NCBI GenBank assembly: GCA_030684555.1
Contig: JAUXVN010000112.1
Span: forward strand, 1-64,000
Length of the DNA stretch: 64,000 bases
Direction of reading: 5' to 3'
DNA from: Ignavibacteria bacterium
GTDB lineage: Bacteria; Bacteroidota; Ignavibacteria; Ignavibacteriales; Ignavibacteriaceae
The position numbers and the translations under genes are program-made. This document shows, piece after piece, positions 55,200 to 64,000 of the stretch. Under the pieces are notes generated by a model. It was not told the DNA's origin. It worked only from the letters and a program-made list of their open reading frames with translations, and did no database searches. Position 1 is the stretch's first letter, and each line of letters opens with the position of its first letter.

Positions 55200-55277
55200 C
55201 ATTTAATTTAATACGAAAATTCTACTCTAAGTCATATCATATAAACTATAAAATTAAAGAACCCGGAGTAAATACTT

Positions 55278-56549
55278 ATGCAGGTTACAATTTTAGTCGG
55301 AAGTCAATGGGGAGATGAAGGCAAAGGAAAAATTGTCGATCTTTTAAGTGAAAATTTTCCTATTGTAGCACGTTATCAAGGGGGAGCAAATGCAGGGCAT
55401 ACCGTTGAAATTGGCGACGATAAATATATCCTTCACTTAATTCCATCAGGTATTTTAAGAAAAGATGTCATTTGTGTAATCGGCAGCGGTGTTGTAATTG
55501 ATCCGATTGCTTTACTCGAAGAAATTGAACTTCTCGAAAAAAATAATATTTCCGTTAAGGGAAGATTATTCATAAGTCATAATGCACATTTGATTATGCC
55601 CTACCACAAGCTATTAGACTCAATTAACGAAAGCGGAAAAAATAAAATCGGAACAACGGGAAGAGGTATCGGACCTTGTTATATTGACAAATATGCACGC
55701 AAAGGGATAAGGATAAATGATCTTTTAAATCGTGAACTTCTTGCACAAAAAATCAGAATGAATTTAGATGAAAAAAATCTTCTATTAAAAAATATTTATG
55801 GTAAAGATGAATTAAATGTTGAAGAGATCATTGAACAATATGAAGCATTTGACAAAGCTATCGATCCATACATTAAGGATGTTCCTGCATTTTTAAATAA
55901 TGCTATTAGTGAAGGGAAATCAATATTGTTAGAAGGTGCTCAGGGAGCATTGTTAGATGTAGATTTTGGCACTTATCCTTTTGTTACCTCATCAAATCCA
56001 ACTTCCGGTGGAGCATGTACAGGTACAGGAATTCCACCCAATAAAATTACTAATGTAATTGGAATTGTTAAAGCATACACAACCCGGGTTGGTGAAGGAC
56101 CTTTCCCAACAGAACTGCTTGATGCAACAGGCGAAAAATTGAGAAAAGTTGGAAGTGAATTCGGGGCAACAACGGGACGTCCAAGGCGTTGCGGTTGGTT
56201 TGACGCACCTTTAGTAAAGTATTCTCAAATGGTTAACGGCATTGATTCTGTAGCAATTACCAAATTAGATGTTCTCGATCATTTCGAAGAAATTCAAGTT
56301 TGCACCGCATACGAATTTGAAGGTAAGTTGCTTAAAAACTTCCCCACTGATCCGGATAAATTGAATCTTGTGAAACCTATTTATACTTCCCTTCCCGGTT
56401 GGAATTCTGATACAACCAAATGCGAATCATATAATGATTTACCTCAGCTCACAAAAAATTATTTGGAATTTATTGCAAATGCAGCCGGTATTAAGATTGA
56501 AATTATCTCCGTTGGACCTAAAAGAAAGCAGACATTTTATAAAAAATGA
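55278..56549 (+). CDS. purA: Adenylosuccinate synthetase
   Basis: This 423-residue enzyme makes adenylosuccinate from IMP, aspartate and GTP, the first committed step to AMP. VGSQWGDEGKGKIVDLL, the P-loop-like GANAGHTVEIG, GTTGRGIGPCYIDKYAR, TSSNPTSGGACTGTGIPP and TTGRPRRCGWFDAP are all PurA signatures. Length is standard. Its stop overlaps the ATG of the amidase gene, so the three plus-strand genes to 59616 form one transcript. Confidence 0.97.
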   Translation: MQVTILVGSQWGDEGKGKIVDLLSENFPIVARYQGGANAGHTVEIGDDKYILHLIPSGILRKDVICVIGSGVVIDPIALLEEIELLEKNNISVKGRLFISHNAHLIMPYHKLLDSINESGKNKIGTTGRGIGPCYIDKYARKGIRINDLLNRELLAQKIRMNLDEKNLLLKNIYGKDELNVEEIIEQYEAFDKAIDPYIKDVPAFLNNAISEGKSILLEGAQGALLDVDFGTYPFVTSSNPTSGGACTGTGIPPNKITNVIGIVKAYTTRVGEGPFPTELLDATGEKLRKVGSEFGATTGRPRRCGWFDAPLVKYSQMVNGIDSVAITKLDVLDHFEEIQVCTAYEFEGKLLKNFPTDPDKLNLVKPIYTSLPGWNSDTTKCESYNDLPQLTKNYLEFIANAAGIKIEIISVGPKRKQTFYKK

Positions 56550-58396
56550 AACAATTTATTCTGATTGGATTATTGCTATCCCTTCTCTTCATTAATTTCG
56601 AAATTGGAAAGGGAAACGAATCTGTTTCCCTCCAAATTATTTACCCCGCCTCAAACGAAATATTACAACTCACCGGAAAACCTTTTTATCTTCTCGGTAA
56701 TATCAATGTTCAAAATGCTTTGTTGAGAGTGAACAATATTGAAACTCAAATTGATCCTGATGGTGCTTTTCTTGTTTATACTGACCCATTATTGTTTGAA
56801 GAAAATGGAATTGAAAAAGGAAAATTTATTTTTGAAGTAACCTTCAATGGGCAAAAACAAACGATAGAAAAAGTTTATAATATTCATAAAAGAATCGAAA
56901 CTACTCCTATAGATGTTTTGGATATTGACAAAAGATGGGACAATTCCCCTTCCCAAAATCTAACAGTTGAAGTGAATGAAACAGTAACAATTGAAGTGAA
57001 ATCTGCTCCAGAGCTTGATCTCTATTATAGAGTTGAAGGGTTTGTAGAAAATTTTCCTCTTTACGAAACCAAAATAGTGAATAAATATTTACGTCAAGAT
57101 GCGATTTTTGGTGAGGGATTTAGTGGAATTAATGATACTGTCTACGGAATATATCGAGGCTCTTTCATTGTTACAAAACAAATAAATAATGCAACCATTA
57201 CAGTCGAAGGTAAGAATAAAAACGGTGGAAGAGTTGCATATCAACTCCCCGGTAAGATATCAACACTCTCCGAGTCATTACCATTAGTGGTCAAAACGAA
57301 ATATGATTCAAATAGAATTGTTGGAAGATATGGCAATGGTTTAGGATATAGTTTATTTCTTGAGGAAGGAATTAGATTACTTGTAACAGGAAAAGAAGGC
57401 TCTTCTTATAAATGTAAATTGTCAAAAGATGAATCTATTTTTGTAAATGAAAAAAGTATTGAGATCCTACCTCCCGGTACCGCAATACCGCATAGCACTG
57501 TTGATATCGTTAGGACATCCGATAACGATAAAAATGTAAATATTCAATTAGGTTTTACTGAACGACTTCCGTATAAAATAGTTCAGGAAAATTTTCCACA
57601 AAGTTTAAAACTTATCGTTTATAATGTTACTTCTAATATTGATTTTATTTTTTATGACAAAAAATCTGATTTTGTTAAAGAAATTACATGGAATCAACCA
57701 AAAGAAAATGTACTTGAAGTAATAATATTTCTTAATCAAAAAACACATTGGGGTTATGATGCTTTTTATGATGGAAATATTTTTAATTTGCGGATAAACA
57801 AACCAGCTAAACGAAATTCAACTTTTTTATTTTTTGGTAATCAACTTAAAGGACGTACAATTGTTTTGGACCCCGGGCATAAACCAGAAACGGGTGCTGT
57901 TGGACCTAGAGGAACTCTTGAACGAGATGTGAATTTTGCCATCACAAAAAAATTGGAGAAACTTCTTAAAGATAATGGTGCTAATGTTTTTTTGACACAT
58001 AACGGAGAAGGTTTATCTTTAATTAATAGAAAAAAGCGTGTGAATTCCTTTAATACTGAGATGAGTATCAGCATTCACAATAATGCAGTTCCACAAAATG
58101 TGAATCCCCTTAAACATAATGGAACTTCAGTTTATTATTATTATAGACAAGCGTTCCCGCTTGCTAAAATTATTCATTCTAACTTTGTAAAAAATCTTGG
58201 GTTAAATGACTTCGGACTCTATTGGGATAACTTATACATGTGTAGAATACCGGAATCAATATCGCTTTTAGTTGAACCCGCTTTTATGATTATCCCCTCA
58301 CAAGAGAAAAATTTATTGGATGATAATTTTCAACAGAAAATTGCAGAGTTGCTATTAAACTCGATCGAACAATTTTATGAAGAGTATTCAGAATGA
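56546..58396 (+). CDS. Secreted N-acetylmuramoyl-L-alanine amidase
   Basis: This 616-residue protein has a signal peptide (about 1-23), an N-terminal beta-rich region (about 25-420) of unknown detail, and a C-terminal zinc amidase (Amidase_3, about 430-610). Metal and catalytic residues are in VLDPGHKPETG, GTLERDVNFA, MSISIHNNAVP and LLVEPAFM. It should cleave the lactyl-amide bond in peptidoglycan in the periplasm. It overlaps purA by 4 nt and the next histidine-kinase gene by 4 nt. Confidence 0.85.
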   Translation: MKQFILIGLLLSLLFINFEIGKGNESVSLQIIYPASNEILQLTGKPFYLLGNINVQNALLRVNNIETQIDPDGAFLVYTDPLLFEENGIEKGKFIFEVTFNGQKQTIEKVYNIHKRIETTPIDVLDIDKRWDNSPSQNLTVEVNETVTIEVKSAPELDLYYRVEGFVENFPLYETKIVNKYLRQDAIFGEGFSGINDTVYGIYRGSFIVTKQINNATITVEGKNKNGGRVAYQLPGKISTLSESLPLVVKTKYDSNRIVGRYGNGLGYSLFLEEGIRLLVTGKEGSSYKCKLSKDESIFVNEKSIEILPPGTAIPHSTVDIVRTSDNDKNVNIQLGFTERLPYKIVQENFPQSLKLIVYNVTSNIDFIFYDKKSDFVKEITWNQPKENVLEVIIFLNQKTHWGYDAFYDGNIFNLRINKPAKRNSTFLFFGNQLKGRTIVLDPGHKPETGAVGPRGTLERDVNFAITKKLEKLLKDNGANVFLTHNGEGLSLINRKKRVNSFNTEMSISIHNNAVPQNVNPLKHNGTSVYYYYRQAFPLAKIIHSNFVKNLGLNDFGLYWDNLYMCRIPESISLLVEPAFMIIPSQEKNLLDDNFQQKIAELLLNSIEQFYEEYSE

Positions 58397-59616
58397 AAAT
58401 GAGCGGTGGACCTGCTTCAGTTAATATAAAAATTTCATTGCTGATAATCGCTTTTGCAATTGGCGGTGGTACTCTTTTTTATACGAATGACCTTGTTAAC
58501 AAACTCCAGGAAAAAGAGAAACAATACGTGCAATTTTTTGCAAACGGATTGGAGTACGTAGCAAATTCTTCTGAACCTGAGGGGGATATTACTTTCCTCT
58601 TCGAAAACATTATTCGCCCTATTGATTTTCCGATGATATTAACTAATGCGAATAATGAAGTAAACCTGCAAGGTGCAGCTACTGAGATTCGCAATATCAG
58701 ATATGATTCAACTCTTTCTGAGAATGAATTACAAAAATACTTCACCAATAAAATTAACGAAATGGATGCTGTACGAAATCCAATATTAGTTAAATATGTC
58801 CAGGGGCAGGATACTATTATCTTTGCAAAAATTCACTATGGTGACTCTGAGCTAATTAATCAATTAAAATTTTACCCCTATATACAAATATTAATTGTTG
58901 CCATTTTTATAATTATCGGATACATCGGTTTTAGTCAAATAAAAAAGAGTGAACAAAGTAATATTTGGGTTGGAATGGCAAAAGAAACCGCACATCAATT
59001 CGGGACGCCAATATCCAGCCTGATGGGTTGGCTTGAGATTTTACGTATGCATTATAATGATCCGGATAAAGTTTTAGATACAGCAGAAGAAATCGAAAAT
59101 GATGTAGAAAAACTGAATAAAATCACCCATCGATTTTCAAAAATCGGTTCTAAGCCTGAACTAAAATCCACTAATATTTATGATACAGTTAATAAAGTAA
59201 TTGAGTACTTCAAAAGGCGACTCCCACAAACAGGTAAAAGTATAAATATTTCAATTGAAGGGGTTAACGAACTTTTTGGTAATATTAATGCTCCCCTTTT
59301 CGAATGGGTAATTGAAAATTTAATAAAGAACGCCCTTGATGCAATCGATCAGGAAAATGGTAAAATATCAATTCTTATCAAAGAGAACAGAAATAAAATC
59401 GAAATTGATATAACCGATAACGGTAAAGGGATTGACATTAAAAGAAGAAAAGATGTTTTTCGTCCCGGTTATAGTACTAAAAGGCGTGGCTGGGGTCTTG
59501 GATTAAGTCTTTCAAAAAGAATAATAGAAGAATATCACAATGGTAAAATTTTCGTAAAAGCTTCTGCTATCGGTGAAGGAACAACATTCAAATTAATTAT
59601 AAGTCGAACAATTTAG
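58393..59616 (+). CDS. Sensor histidine kinase
   Basis: This 407-residue inner-membrane kinase has TM1 at about 12-32, a periplasmic sensor of about 120 residues and TM2 at about 157-176. A dimerisation helix holds the phosphoacceptor His (MAKETAHQFGTPISSLMGWL), followed by a HATPase domain with LIKNALDAID, ITDNGKGID and RGWGLGLSLSKRIIEEYH. The family form HQFGTPISSL replaces the common HELRTPL. No response regulator gene lies next to it. The overlap with the amidase suggests a link to cell wall state. Confidence 0.88.
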   Translation: MKMSGGPASVNIKISLLIIAFAIGGGTLFYTNDLVNKLQEKEKQYVQFFANGLEYVANSSEPEGDITFLFENIIRPIDFPMILTNANNEVNLQGAATEIRNIRYDSTLSENELQKYFTNKINEMDAVRNPILVKYVQGQDTIIFAKIHYGDSELINQLKFYPYIQILIVAIFIIIGYIGFSQIKKSEQSNIWVGMAKETAHQFGTPISSLMGWLEILRMHYNDPDKVLDTAEEIENDVEKLNKITHRFSKIGSKPELKSTNIYDTVNKVIEYFKRRLPQTGKSINISIEGVNELFGNINAPLFEWVIENLIKNALDAIDQENGKISILIKENRNKIEIDITDNGKGIDIKRRKDVFRPGYSTKRRGWGLGLSLSKRIIEEYHNGKIFVKASAIGEGTTFKLIISRTI

Positions 59617-59617
59617 A

Positions 59618-60565
59618 TTAACTCATCTCTAACATCTTTTCAATAGGTTTCAAAGCACGAAGTCTCAAATCTTCATCCATTATAATCTGTGGGGAATTAT
59701 TTTTCATACAAAGATAAATTTTCTCAAGAGTATTCAATTTCATATATGGACAATTGTTACAGGCGCATTCATTCTGAGGCGGTGCGGGAATAAAATTTTT
59801 ATTTGGAACTGATTTTTCCATCTGATGTATAATACCAGGCTCAGTAACAACTATGTAGTTTTCGGCATTATCTTCCTTAACATAATTTAATAACTTACTC
59901 GTTGAACCTATAAAATCTGCATGTCGTAATATTACTTCTTCACATTCCGGATGAGCTATAATTTTTGCATTTGGATATTCTAATTTCAAGCGAATTATTT
60001 TTTCTTCACTAAATGCTTCATGAACAATACAAGTCCCCTCCCACAGAAGCATTTCACGTCCTGTTTTTTTAATTAAATATTTGCCGAGATTTCTATCAGG
60101 CGAAAAGAGAATCGGCTGTTCATGCGGAATTTGATTTATGATTTTTTCTGCATTACTTGATGTACAAATAATATCACTTAAAGCTTTAACCGAAGCTGAA
60201 CAATTAATGTATGTTATCGCAATGTGATTAGGATTTTTTTCTCTAAATGATTTAAATAAATTTGGCGGACAGCTATCAGCTAATGAGCAGCCTGCTTCCA
60301 TATCCGGTACCAACACTGTTTTTGTCGGATTCAAAATTTTTGCAGTTTCAGCCATAAAATGAACGCCTGCAAACACAATCACATCTGCGTCAGTAGCTTT
60401 AGCTTTTTTTGCTAATTCCAGACTATCACCAATAAAATCGGCTATATCTTGTATTTCAGCATCCTGATAATAGTGTGCAAGAATAACTGCATTTATCTCT
60501 TTTTTCAGTTTTTGAATTTCTTCCTTGTAATCTACCTGAGGTTGTATTTTTCCATGTAAAAACAT
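59618..60565 (-). CDS. nadA: Quinolinate synthase
   Basis: This 315-residue enzyme condenses iminoaspartate with dihydroxyacetone phosphate in NAD synthesis and carries a [4Fe-4S] cluster. The segments [39 protein letters not shown] and [14 protein letters not shown], and the C-terminal [16 protein letters not shown], show the three cluster ligands and active-site residues. No nadB or nadC lies beside it in the window. Its upstream region is the 322-nt gap described below. Confidence 0.96.
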   Translation of the reverse strand: MFLHGKIQPQVDYKEEIQKLKKEINAVILAHYYQDAEIQDIADFIGDSLELAKKAKATDADVIVFAGVHFMAETAKILNPTKTVLVPDMEAGCSLADSCPPNLFKSFREKNPNHIAITYINCSASVKALSDIICTSSNAEKIINQIPHEQPILFSPDRNLGKYLIKKTGREMLLWEGTCIVHEAFSEEKIIRLKLEYPNAKIIAHPECEEVILRHADFIGSTSKLLNYVKEDNAENYIVVTEPGIIHQMEKSVPNKNFIPAPPQNECACNNCPYMKLNTLEKIYLCMKNNSPQIIMDEDLRLRALKPIEKMLEMS

Positions 60566-60691
60566 ATTTGCCCTAAAACAATTTTATAAATTTCTTTCGA
60601 TTTTTTTTCTTGAAATTGAAAATCTTTTCCCAAAGATAACAAATATTGCTATTTATATCACAAATTGAGTTGGAAATCAATCATTTAATAC

Positions 60692-60818
60692 TGGCATGAG
60701 AGTTGTTTATATTTTAGCAAGAAAGAATATAGAAATATGTTTTTCAATATAGCACCCTCCTTATAGTAACACACACAGCTGCCGTGGTCTTGCCCTCTTC
60801 CACGGCAGTTTTCTTTTT
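60692..60818 (+). ncRNA. Candidate small RNA: sigma-54-like promoter to terminator
   Basis: In the gap between nadA and the hydrogenase genes, TGGCATGAGAGTTGTT (60692-60707) resembles the -24/-12 element (TGGCACG-N4-TTGC) with two mismatches. About 70 nt past the predicted start (near 60718), CTGCCGTGG (60779-60787) and CCACGGCAG (60800-60808) form a perfect 9-bp stem followed by TTTTCTTTTT. A transcript of about 100 nt with no supported gene is expected. A nine-codon ORF (60737-60766) lies inside. The rest of this 322-nt gap (60566-60691) is AT-rich with nothing else I can name. Confidence 0.45.
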
Positions 60819-60831
60819 AAACAAGATAAGA

Positions 60832-60863
60832 CAAAAAAAAGAGAGACCTTGTTTAGTCTCTCT
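60832..60863 (-). terminator. Rho-independent terminator of the hydrogenase operon
   Basis: AGAGAGAC (60840-60847) and GTCTCTCT (60856-60863) form an 8-bp stem with an 8-nt loop. On the minus strand eight T follow. It is 24 nt past the hydA stop. Confidence 0.87.
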
Positions 60864-60887
60864 CATCAATCTAATCTGATATCTTTA

Positions 60888-62762
60888 TTAGATAATATAT
60901 CTTCCGCGTTTTTTATAATGTGTATGAAGTAATTTATGTGATAATTCCGAACAAGGTCCTTCGGGAATGAATTTTTCATAAATATATTTTACATGAGGAT
61001 TTTCGTGAGATTTTCTGATTGGTAAGCCTTCCTCTTCAGCGTATATAGCTTTTGCTCTCTGCTTTCTAATTTCTTCAGAAGTAGGAATTGGTTGACCTCC
61101 ACCACCTAAACAACCACCAGGGCATGCCATGATCTCAACAAAATGGACATCCGAGAGTTTTCCTTCACGTAAAAGTTCCATTACCTGTTTTGCATTTGCA
61201 GTACCATGAGCGACCATAAATTTAAAATTTACACCCTCAAGAAAACTATATGCAGGTAATACATTTTCAAGTTTGACTGATGCTTCCTTTATTCCTTCAA
61301 ACCCTCTACATGCTTCAATACGAAGATTTTCAAAAGGAACTTCTCTTCCTGTAACAAGTTCGTAAACGGTTCTGAGTGCAGCTTCCATAACTCCACCGGT
61401 TGCGCCAAAAATTAAGCCTGCACCGGAGGCTTCTCCGAATGGTTCATCAAAGCCGGATTTTGGAAGTTCAGGGAGAAATATTCCCGCTTCACGGATCATT
61501 TTTGCTAATTCGCGTGTTGTTAAACCGTAATCAACATCTCTAAATCCTGATGCATCCATTTCCGGTCTGTTACACTCGAATTTTTTTGCTGAACATGGCA
61601 TTAAAGAAACGGAAACGATATCCTTAGGATCTATCCCCTGTTCCTGTGCATAGAATGTTTTAATTATTGCACCAAACATCTGCTGAGGTGATTTTGCTGT
61701 TGATAAATAATCTAAATGTTCAGGATAGAAGTGCTCGATAAACTTAATCCAACCCGGTGAACATGAAGTAAATTGAGGTAATTTAACTGTTGTATCCTTA
61801 TCAACGATTGCTTTTTTAAGACGTGTTAATAATTCCGTTCCCTCTTCAAGAATCGTCAAATCAGCGGTGAAATTTGTATCGAAAACACGATCGAATCCTA
61901 TTCTTTTCAGAGCCGTGTTCAATTCAGGAGTAAATGAATGACCCGGAGCGTATCCAAATTCTTCTCCGATTGCCGCCCTTGGCGAAGGGGCTGTCTGAAT
62001 TACAACATGTTTTTGTGGATCATCAATGGCTCGCCATATTTCATCTGAAGGATCATTAGAATATAAAGCACCGGTTGGACATCTATTAAGACATTGTCCG
62101 CAATTTATGCAAATTACATCTTGAAGTGGTTTGTCATAAAATGTACTGATCTGAGTTTTATCTCCTCTATTAATTGCTTCGAGTACACCAACTTCCTGCA
62201 AATCAATACACGTTCTTATACATCTTCTGCAGAGTACACATTTGTTCATATCCCTTACCAATGAGGTTGATGAAAAATCGACTTCATAAACGGGTTCTTT
62301 AACGTGCCCAAAACGCATGTTATCAACTCCATACTCTTTAGAAAGAGTTTGAAGTTCGCAATTTTTGTTTTTTACACATGCATAACATTCACCATGATGT
62401 TCACTAAGTAGTAGGTCAATAATATTACGTCTTGCTTTTCTAACTAATTCAGACGAAGTTTTAATCTTTATTGATGCTGTTATCGGAAAAGAACACGATG
62501 CTTGCAAAGTCCTCATTCCATCAACTTCAACAACACATACTCTGCATACACCAGCAATACATAAATCGGGATGATGACATAAAGTAGGTATATGAATATG
62601 GTTATCTCTGCATGCCTCTAATATGGTTGTACCAAGTGGAACCGATACTTTTTTTTCATTAATTTGAATTGAGATCATTCCACCTATGGCATTTAGATCT
62701 AGTGGTTTTTCAACTTTAAATGGTTGTTGACTAATCGGTGCACGTTTAATTGTATCAGGCAT
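60888..62762 (-). CDS. hydA: [FeFe] hydrogenase catalytic subunit, NADH-linked type
   Basis: This protein has 624 residues from the ATG at 62762, which has GGAG six nt upstream; longer in-frame starts read into hydB. The order is an N-terminal 2Fe-2S domain (about 30-100; PTLCHHPDLCIAGVCRVC), a His-ligated 4Fe-4S site (HHGECYACVKNKNC), two 4Fe-4S clusters (CVLCRRCIRTC and CINCGQCLNRCPTGAL) and the H-cluster domain with TSCSPGW (332-338), MPCSAKKFE (388-396) and EIMACPGGC (543-551). A short C-terminal tail follows the H-cluster. It reversibly reduces protons. It overlaps hydB by 8 nt, as in multimeric, often electron-bifurcating, hydrogenases. Confidence 0.93.
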   Translation of the reverse strand: MPDTIKRAPISQQPFKVEKPLDLNAIGGMISIQINEKKVSVPLGTTILEACRDNHIHIPTLCHHPDLCIAGVCRVCVVEVDGMRTLQASCSFPITASIKIKTSSELVRKARRNIIDLLLSEHHGECYACVKNKNCELQTLSKEYGVDNMRFGHVKEPVYEVDFSSTSLVRDMNKCVLCRRCIRTCIDLQEVGVLEAINRGDKTQISTFYDKPLQDVICINCGQCLNRCPTGALYSNDPSDEIWRAIDDPQKHVVIQTAPSPRAAIGEEFGYAPGHSFTPELNTALKRIGFDRVFDTNFTADLTILEEGTELLTRLKKAIVDKDTTVKLPQFTSCSPGWIKFIEHFYPEHLDYLSTAKSPQQMFGAIIKTFYAQEQGIDPKDIVSVSLMPCSAKKFECNRPEMDASGFRDVDYGLTTRELAKMIREAGIFLPELPKSGFDEPFGEASGAGLIFGATGGVMEAALRTVYELVTGREVPFENLRIEACRGFEGIKEASVKLENVLPAYSFLEGVNFKFMVAHGTANAKQVMELLREGKLSDVHFVEIMACPGGCLGGGGQPIPTSEEIRKQRAKAIYAEEEGLPIRKSHENPHVKYIYEKFIPEGPCSELSHKLLHTHYKKRGRYII

Positions 62763-63969
62763 GATTTGCTCCATTTCCGTTAGAACTAAAAATTTCATCC
62801 TTAAAATTTTCAAGAATTGATATAAAAGGGTTCGGACTTGATTGTCCCAATCCACATTTGGAAGCTACTTGCATTGTTTTACTCAAGTCTTTTAGTGAGT
62901 TAATGTAAGAAAAAGTATAATCACCTTTTTCGATTTTTACTACTCCTTCAAGAAGTTTAATGTTACCTATTCTACACGGTGTACATTGCCCGCATGATTC
63001 TTCTACAAAAAACTCCATGAAGTTTTTTAAGACTTTCAACATTTTTCTTGATTGGTTAAAGATCATTATTGAACCACCAGTTGAAGCATCTTCATAAGAG
63101 AGCTTCCTGTCAAATTGTGATTTTGGAATACAAATTCCCGATGCACCACCAACCTGGATTGCTTTTGTGTTTGTTGCACCGACAATCTCGACCAGTTCAT
63201 TAAGTGATGTCCCCCAGGGTAATTCATAAACACCTGGTTTTTCACAGTCGCCGGAGACAGAAAATAACTTTGAACCAGTTGATTTATCTGTCCCATGTGC
63301 TTTGAACCAATCTGCACCTTTAGTAATTATCTGAGGAATTGAAGCTAATGTCTCAACATTATTCACAACTGTTGGATAACCCATGTAACCAGTATTCACA
63401 GGGTACGGTGGTCTATTCCGTGGTTCACCTCTATGACCTTCAAGCGATTCAATTAGAGCAGTTTCTTCTCCACAAACATAAGCCCCTGAACCAAGTCTTA
63501 TTGCTATATCGAAGTTAAACCCTTCTTTACCGAGAATGTTTTTACCTAACAAGTTTTGTTTGCGCATTGATTGCAGGAAGTCTTCGAGTTCTTCAAGCAT
63601 AAAAATGTATTCTCCTCGTAAATAGAGAATACCGATTTCTGAACCAATTGTATAACCGCCCACTACCATCCCATCAAAAACTAAAGCAGGATATTCGGTA
63701 AGAAGAACTCTATCTTTAAATGTACCGGGTTCTCCCTCGTCAGCGTTACATATCATATACTTTTTATCAGCTCTTGATGCTGCAACAAGCATCCATTTAG
63801 TAGCTGTCGGAAAGCCTGCACCTCCACGCCCTTTCATCTTGGACTCACGGACTTCAAATAGAATATTTTCACGTCCAATTTCAAGAGCCTTCTTAATACT
63901 ACTTCCTGATTCGTAAGGTGAGAATATTACAACTCCCTCACGTTTTGTTTTTTTAAAATTATTTTCCAT
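62755..63969 (-). CDS. hydB: NuoF-like NADH-binding subunit of [FeFe] hydrogenase
   Basis: This 404-residue flavoprotein has KGRGGAGFPTATKWMLVA and NADEGEPGTFKDR for FMN/NADH binding, GSGAYVCGEETALIESLEG, and the 4Fe-4S ligands in ESCGQCTPCRIGN. The N-terminal thioredoxin-like and C-terminal ferredoxin extensions seen in some HydB proteins are absent. GGGGA lies before the ATG. It passes electrons between NADH and HydA. A NuoE-like third subunit (hydC) is expected just beyond the right edge, which is inference. Confidence 0.92.
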   Translation of the reverse strand: MENNFKKTKREGVVIFSPYESGSSIKKALEIGRENILFEVRESKMKGRGGAGFPTATKWMLVAASRADKKYMICNADEGEPGTFKDRVLLTEYPALVFDGMVVGGYTIGSEIGILYLRGEYIFMLEELEDFLQSMRKQNLLGKNILGKEGFNFDIAIRLGSGAYVCGEETALIESLEGHRGEPRNRPPYPVNTGYMGYPTVVNNVETLASIPQIITKGADWFKAHGTDKSTGSKLFSVSGDCEKPGVYELPWGTSLNELVEIVGATNTKAIQVGGASGICIPKSQFDRKLSYEDASTGGSIMIFNQSRKMLKVLKNFMEFFVEESCGQCTPCRIGNIKLLEGVVKIEKGDYTFSYINSLKDLSKTMQVASKCGLGQSSPNPFISILENFKDEIFSSNGNGANHA

Positions 63970-64000
63970 GACTTTCCCCTTACTTCGTATCGTTTAAAAT

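Noticed and set aside
60737-60766. Nine-codon ORF as a leader peptide
   Set aside because: It precedes a terminator as in attenuators, but no gene follows on the plus strand and the ribosome site is weak; kept only as part of the small RNA candidate.

Overview
The window is AT-rich DNA from a chromosome that looks like a member of Ignavibacteria or a close relative in the Bacteroidota/Chlorobiota group. That placement is an inference. It rests on a secreted protein ending in a type IX sorting domain with the NFPNPFNPTT signature, a PorV/PorQ-family protein beside a TonB receptor and a large secreted protein, a -33/-7 promoter of Bacteroidota type before secD, and many Omp28-like, PEGA and FlgD-like modules. 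Several genes have clear Shine-Dalgarno sequences, and several appear to use TTG starts. No rRNA or tRNA gene was seen.

Region 1 (1-16224) is a complete type III-B (Cmr) CRISPR-Cas locus on the minus strand. Reading in the direction of transcription it holds a DHH phosphodiesterase-CorA fusion, cmr1, an HD-less cas10/cmr2, cmr3, cmr4, cmr5, cmr6, a four-helix membrane coiled-coil protein, a von Willebrand A lipoprotein, cas6, a reverse transcriptase-Cas1 fusion, cas2, a leader, and an array of 14 identical repeats that runs off the left edge. The combination predicts spacer capture from RNA by RT-Cas1, target RNA cleavage by Cmr4, and signalling by Cas10 to a membrane effector (CorA). The message is probably SAM-AMP, as in the Bacteroides fragilis Cmr/CorA system, and the fused DHH domain would be the built-in off-switch. 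The VWA lipoprotein and its coiled-coil membrane partner sit inside this gene set and I do not recognise them from known CRISPR accessory families. They are the best candidates for something undescribed.

Region 2 (16467-29729, minus strand) has a toroid/terpene-cyclase-like orphan, then housekeeping genes (TIGR02757, dgt, pdxJ, CPBP protease, nth), then an envelope trio of TonB receptor, 1191-residue secreted protein and PorV-like protein. Region 3 (29730-36166) is accessory. It carries palindromic REP-like repeats, a K+ channel with RCK domain, an AbiEi/AbiEii toxin-antitoxin pair flanked by short direct repeats, and two tandem Omp28-like thioredoxin-fold secreted proteins.

Region 4 (36167-45113) is mostly core: a DedA/YqaA membrane protein, an ATP-cone-uridine kinase fusion, an IMPDH/GMPR-family enzyme, oligoendopeptidase F, secD-secF and a Cache-domain lipoprotein. 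Region 5 (45139-55148) is regulatory. One operon carries three PP2C/SpoIIE phosphatases, an RsbW-like kinase and a STAS antagonist. A sigma-E-type factor with a large membrane anti-sigma and a second STAS protein lie beside it. Region 6 (55278-64000) has purA, a secreted amidase and a histidine kinase in one overlapping cluster, then nadA, a candidate small RNA with a sigma-54-like promoter, and the genes for an NADH-linked [FeFe] hydrogenase (hydA, hydB), whose operon continues off the right edge.
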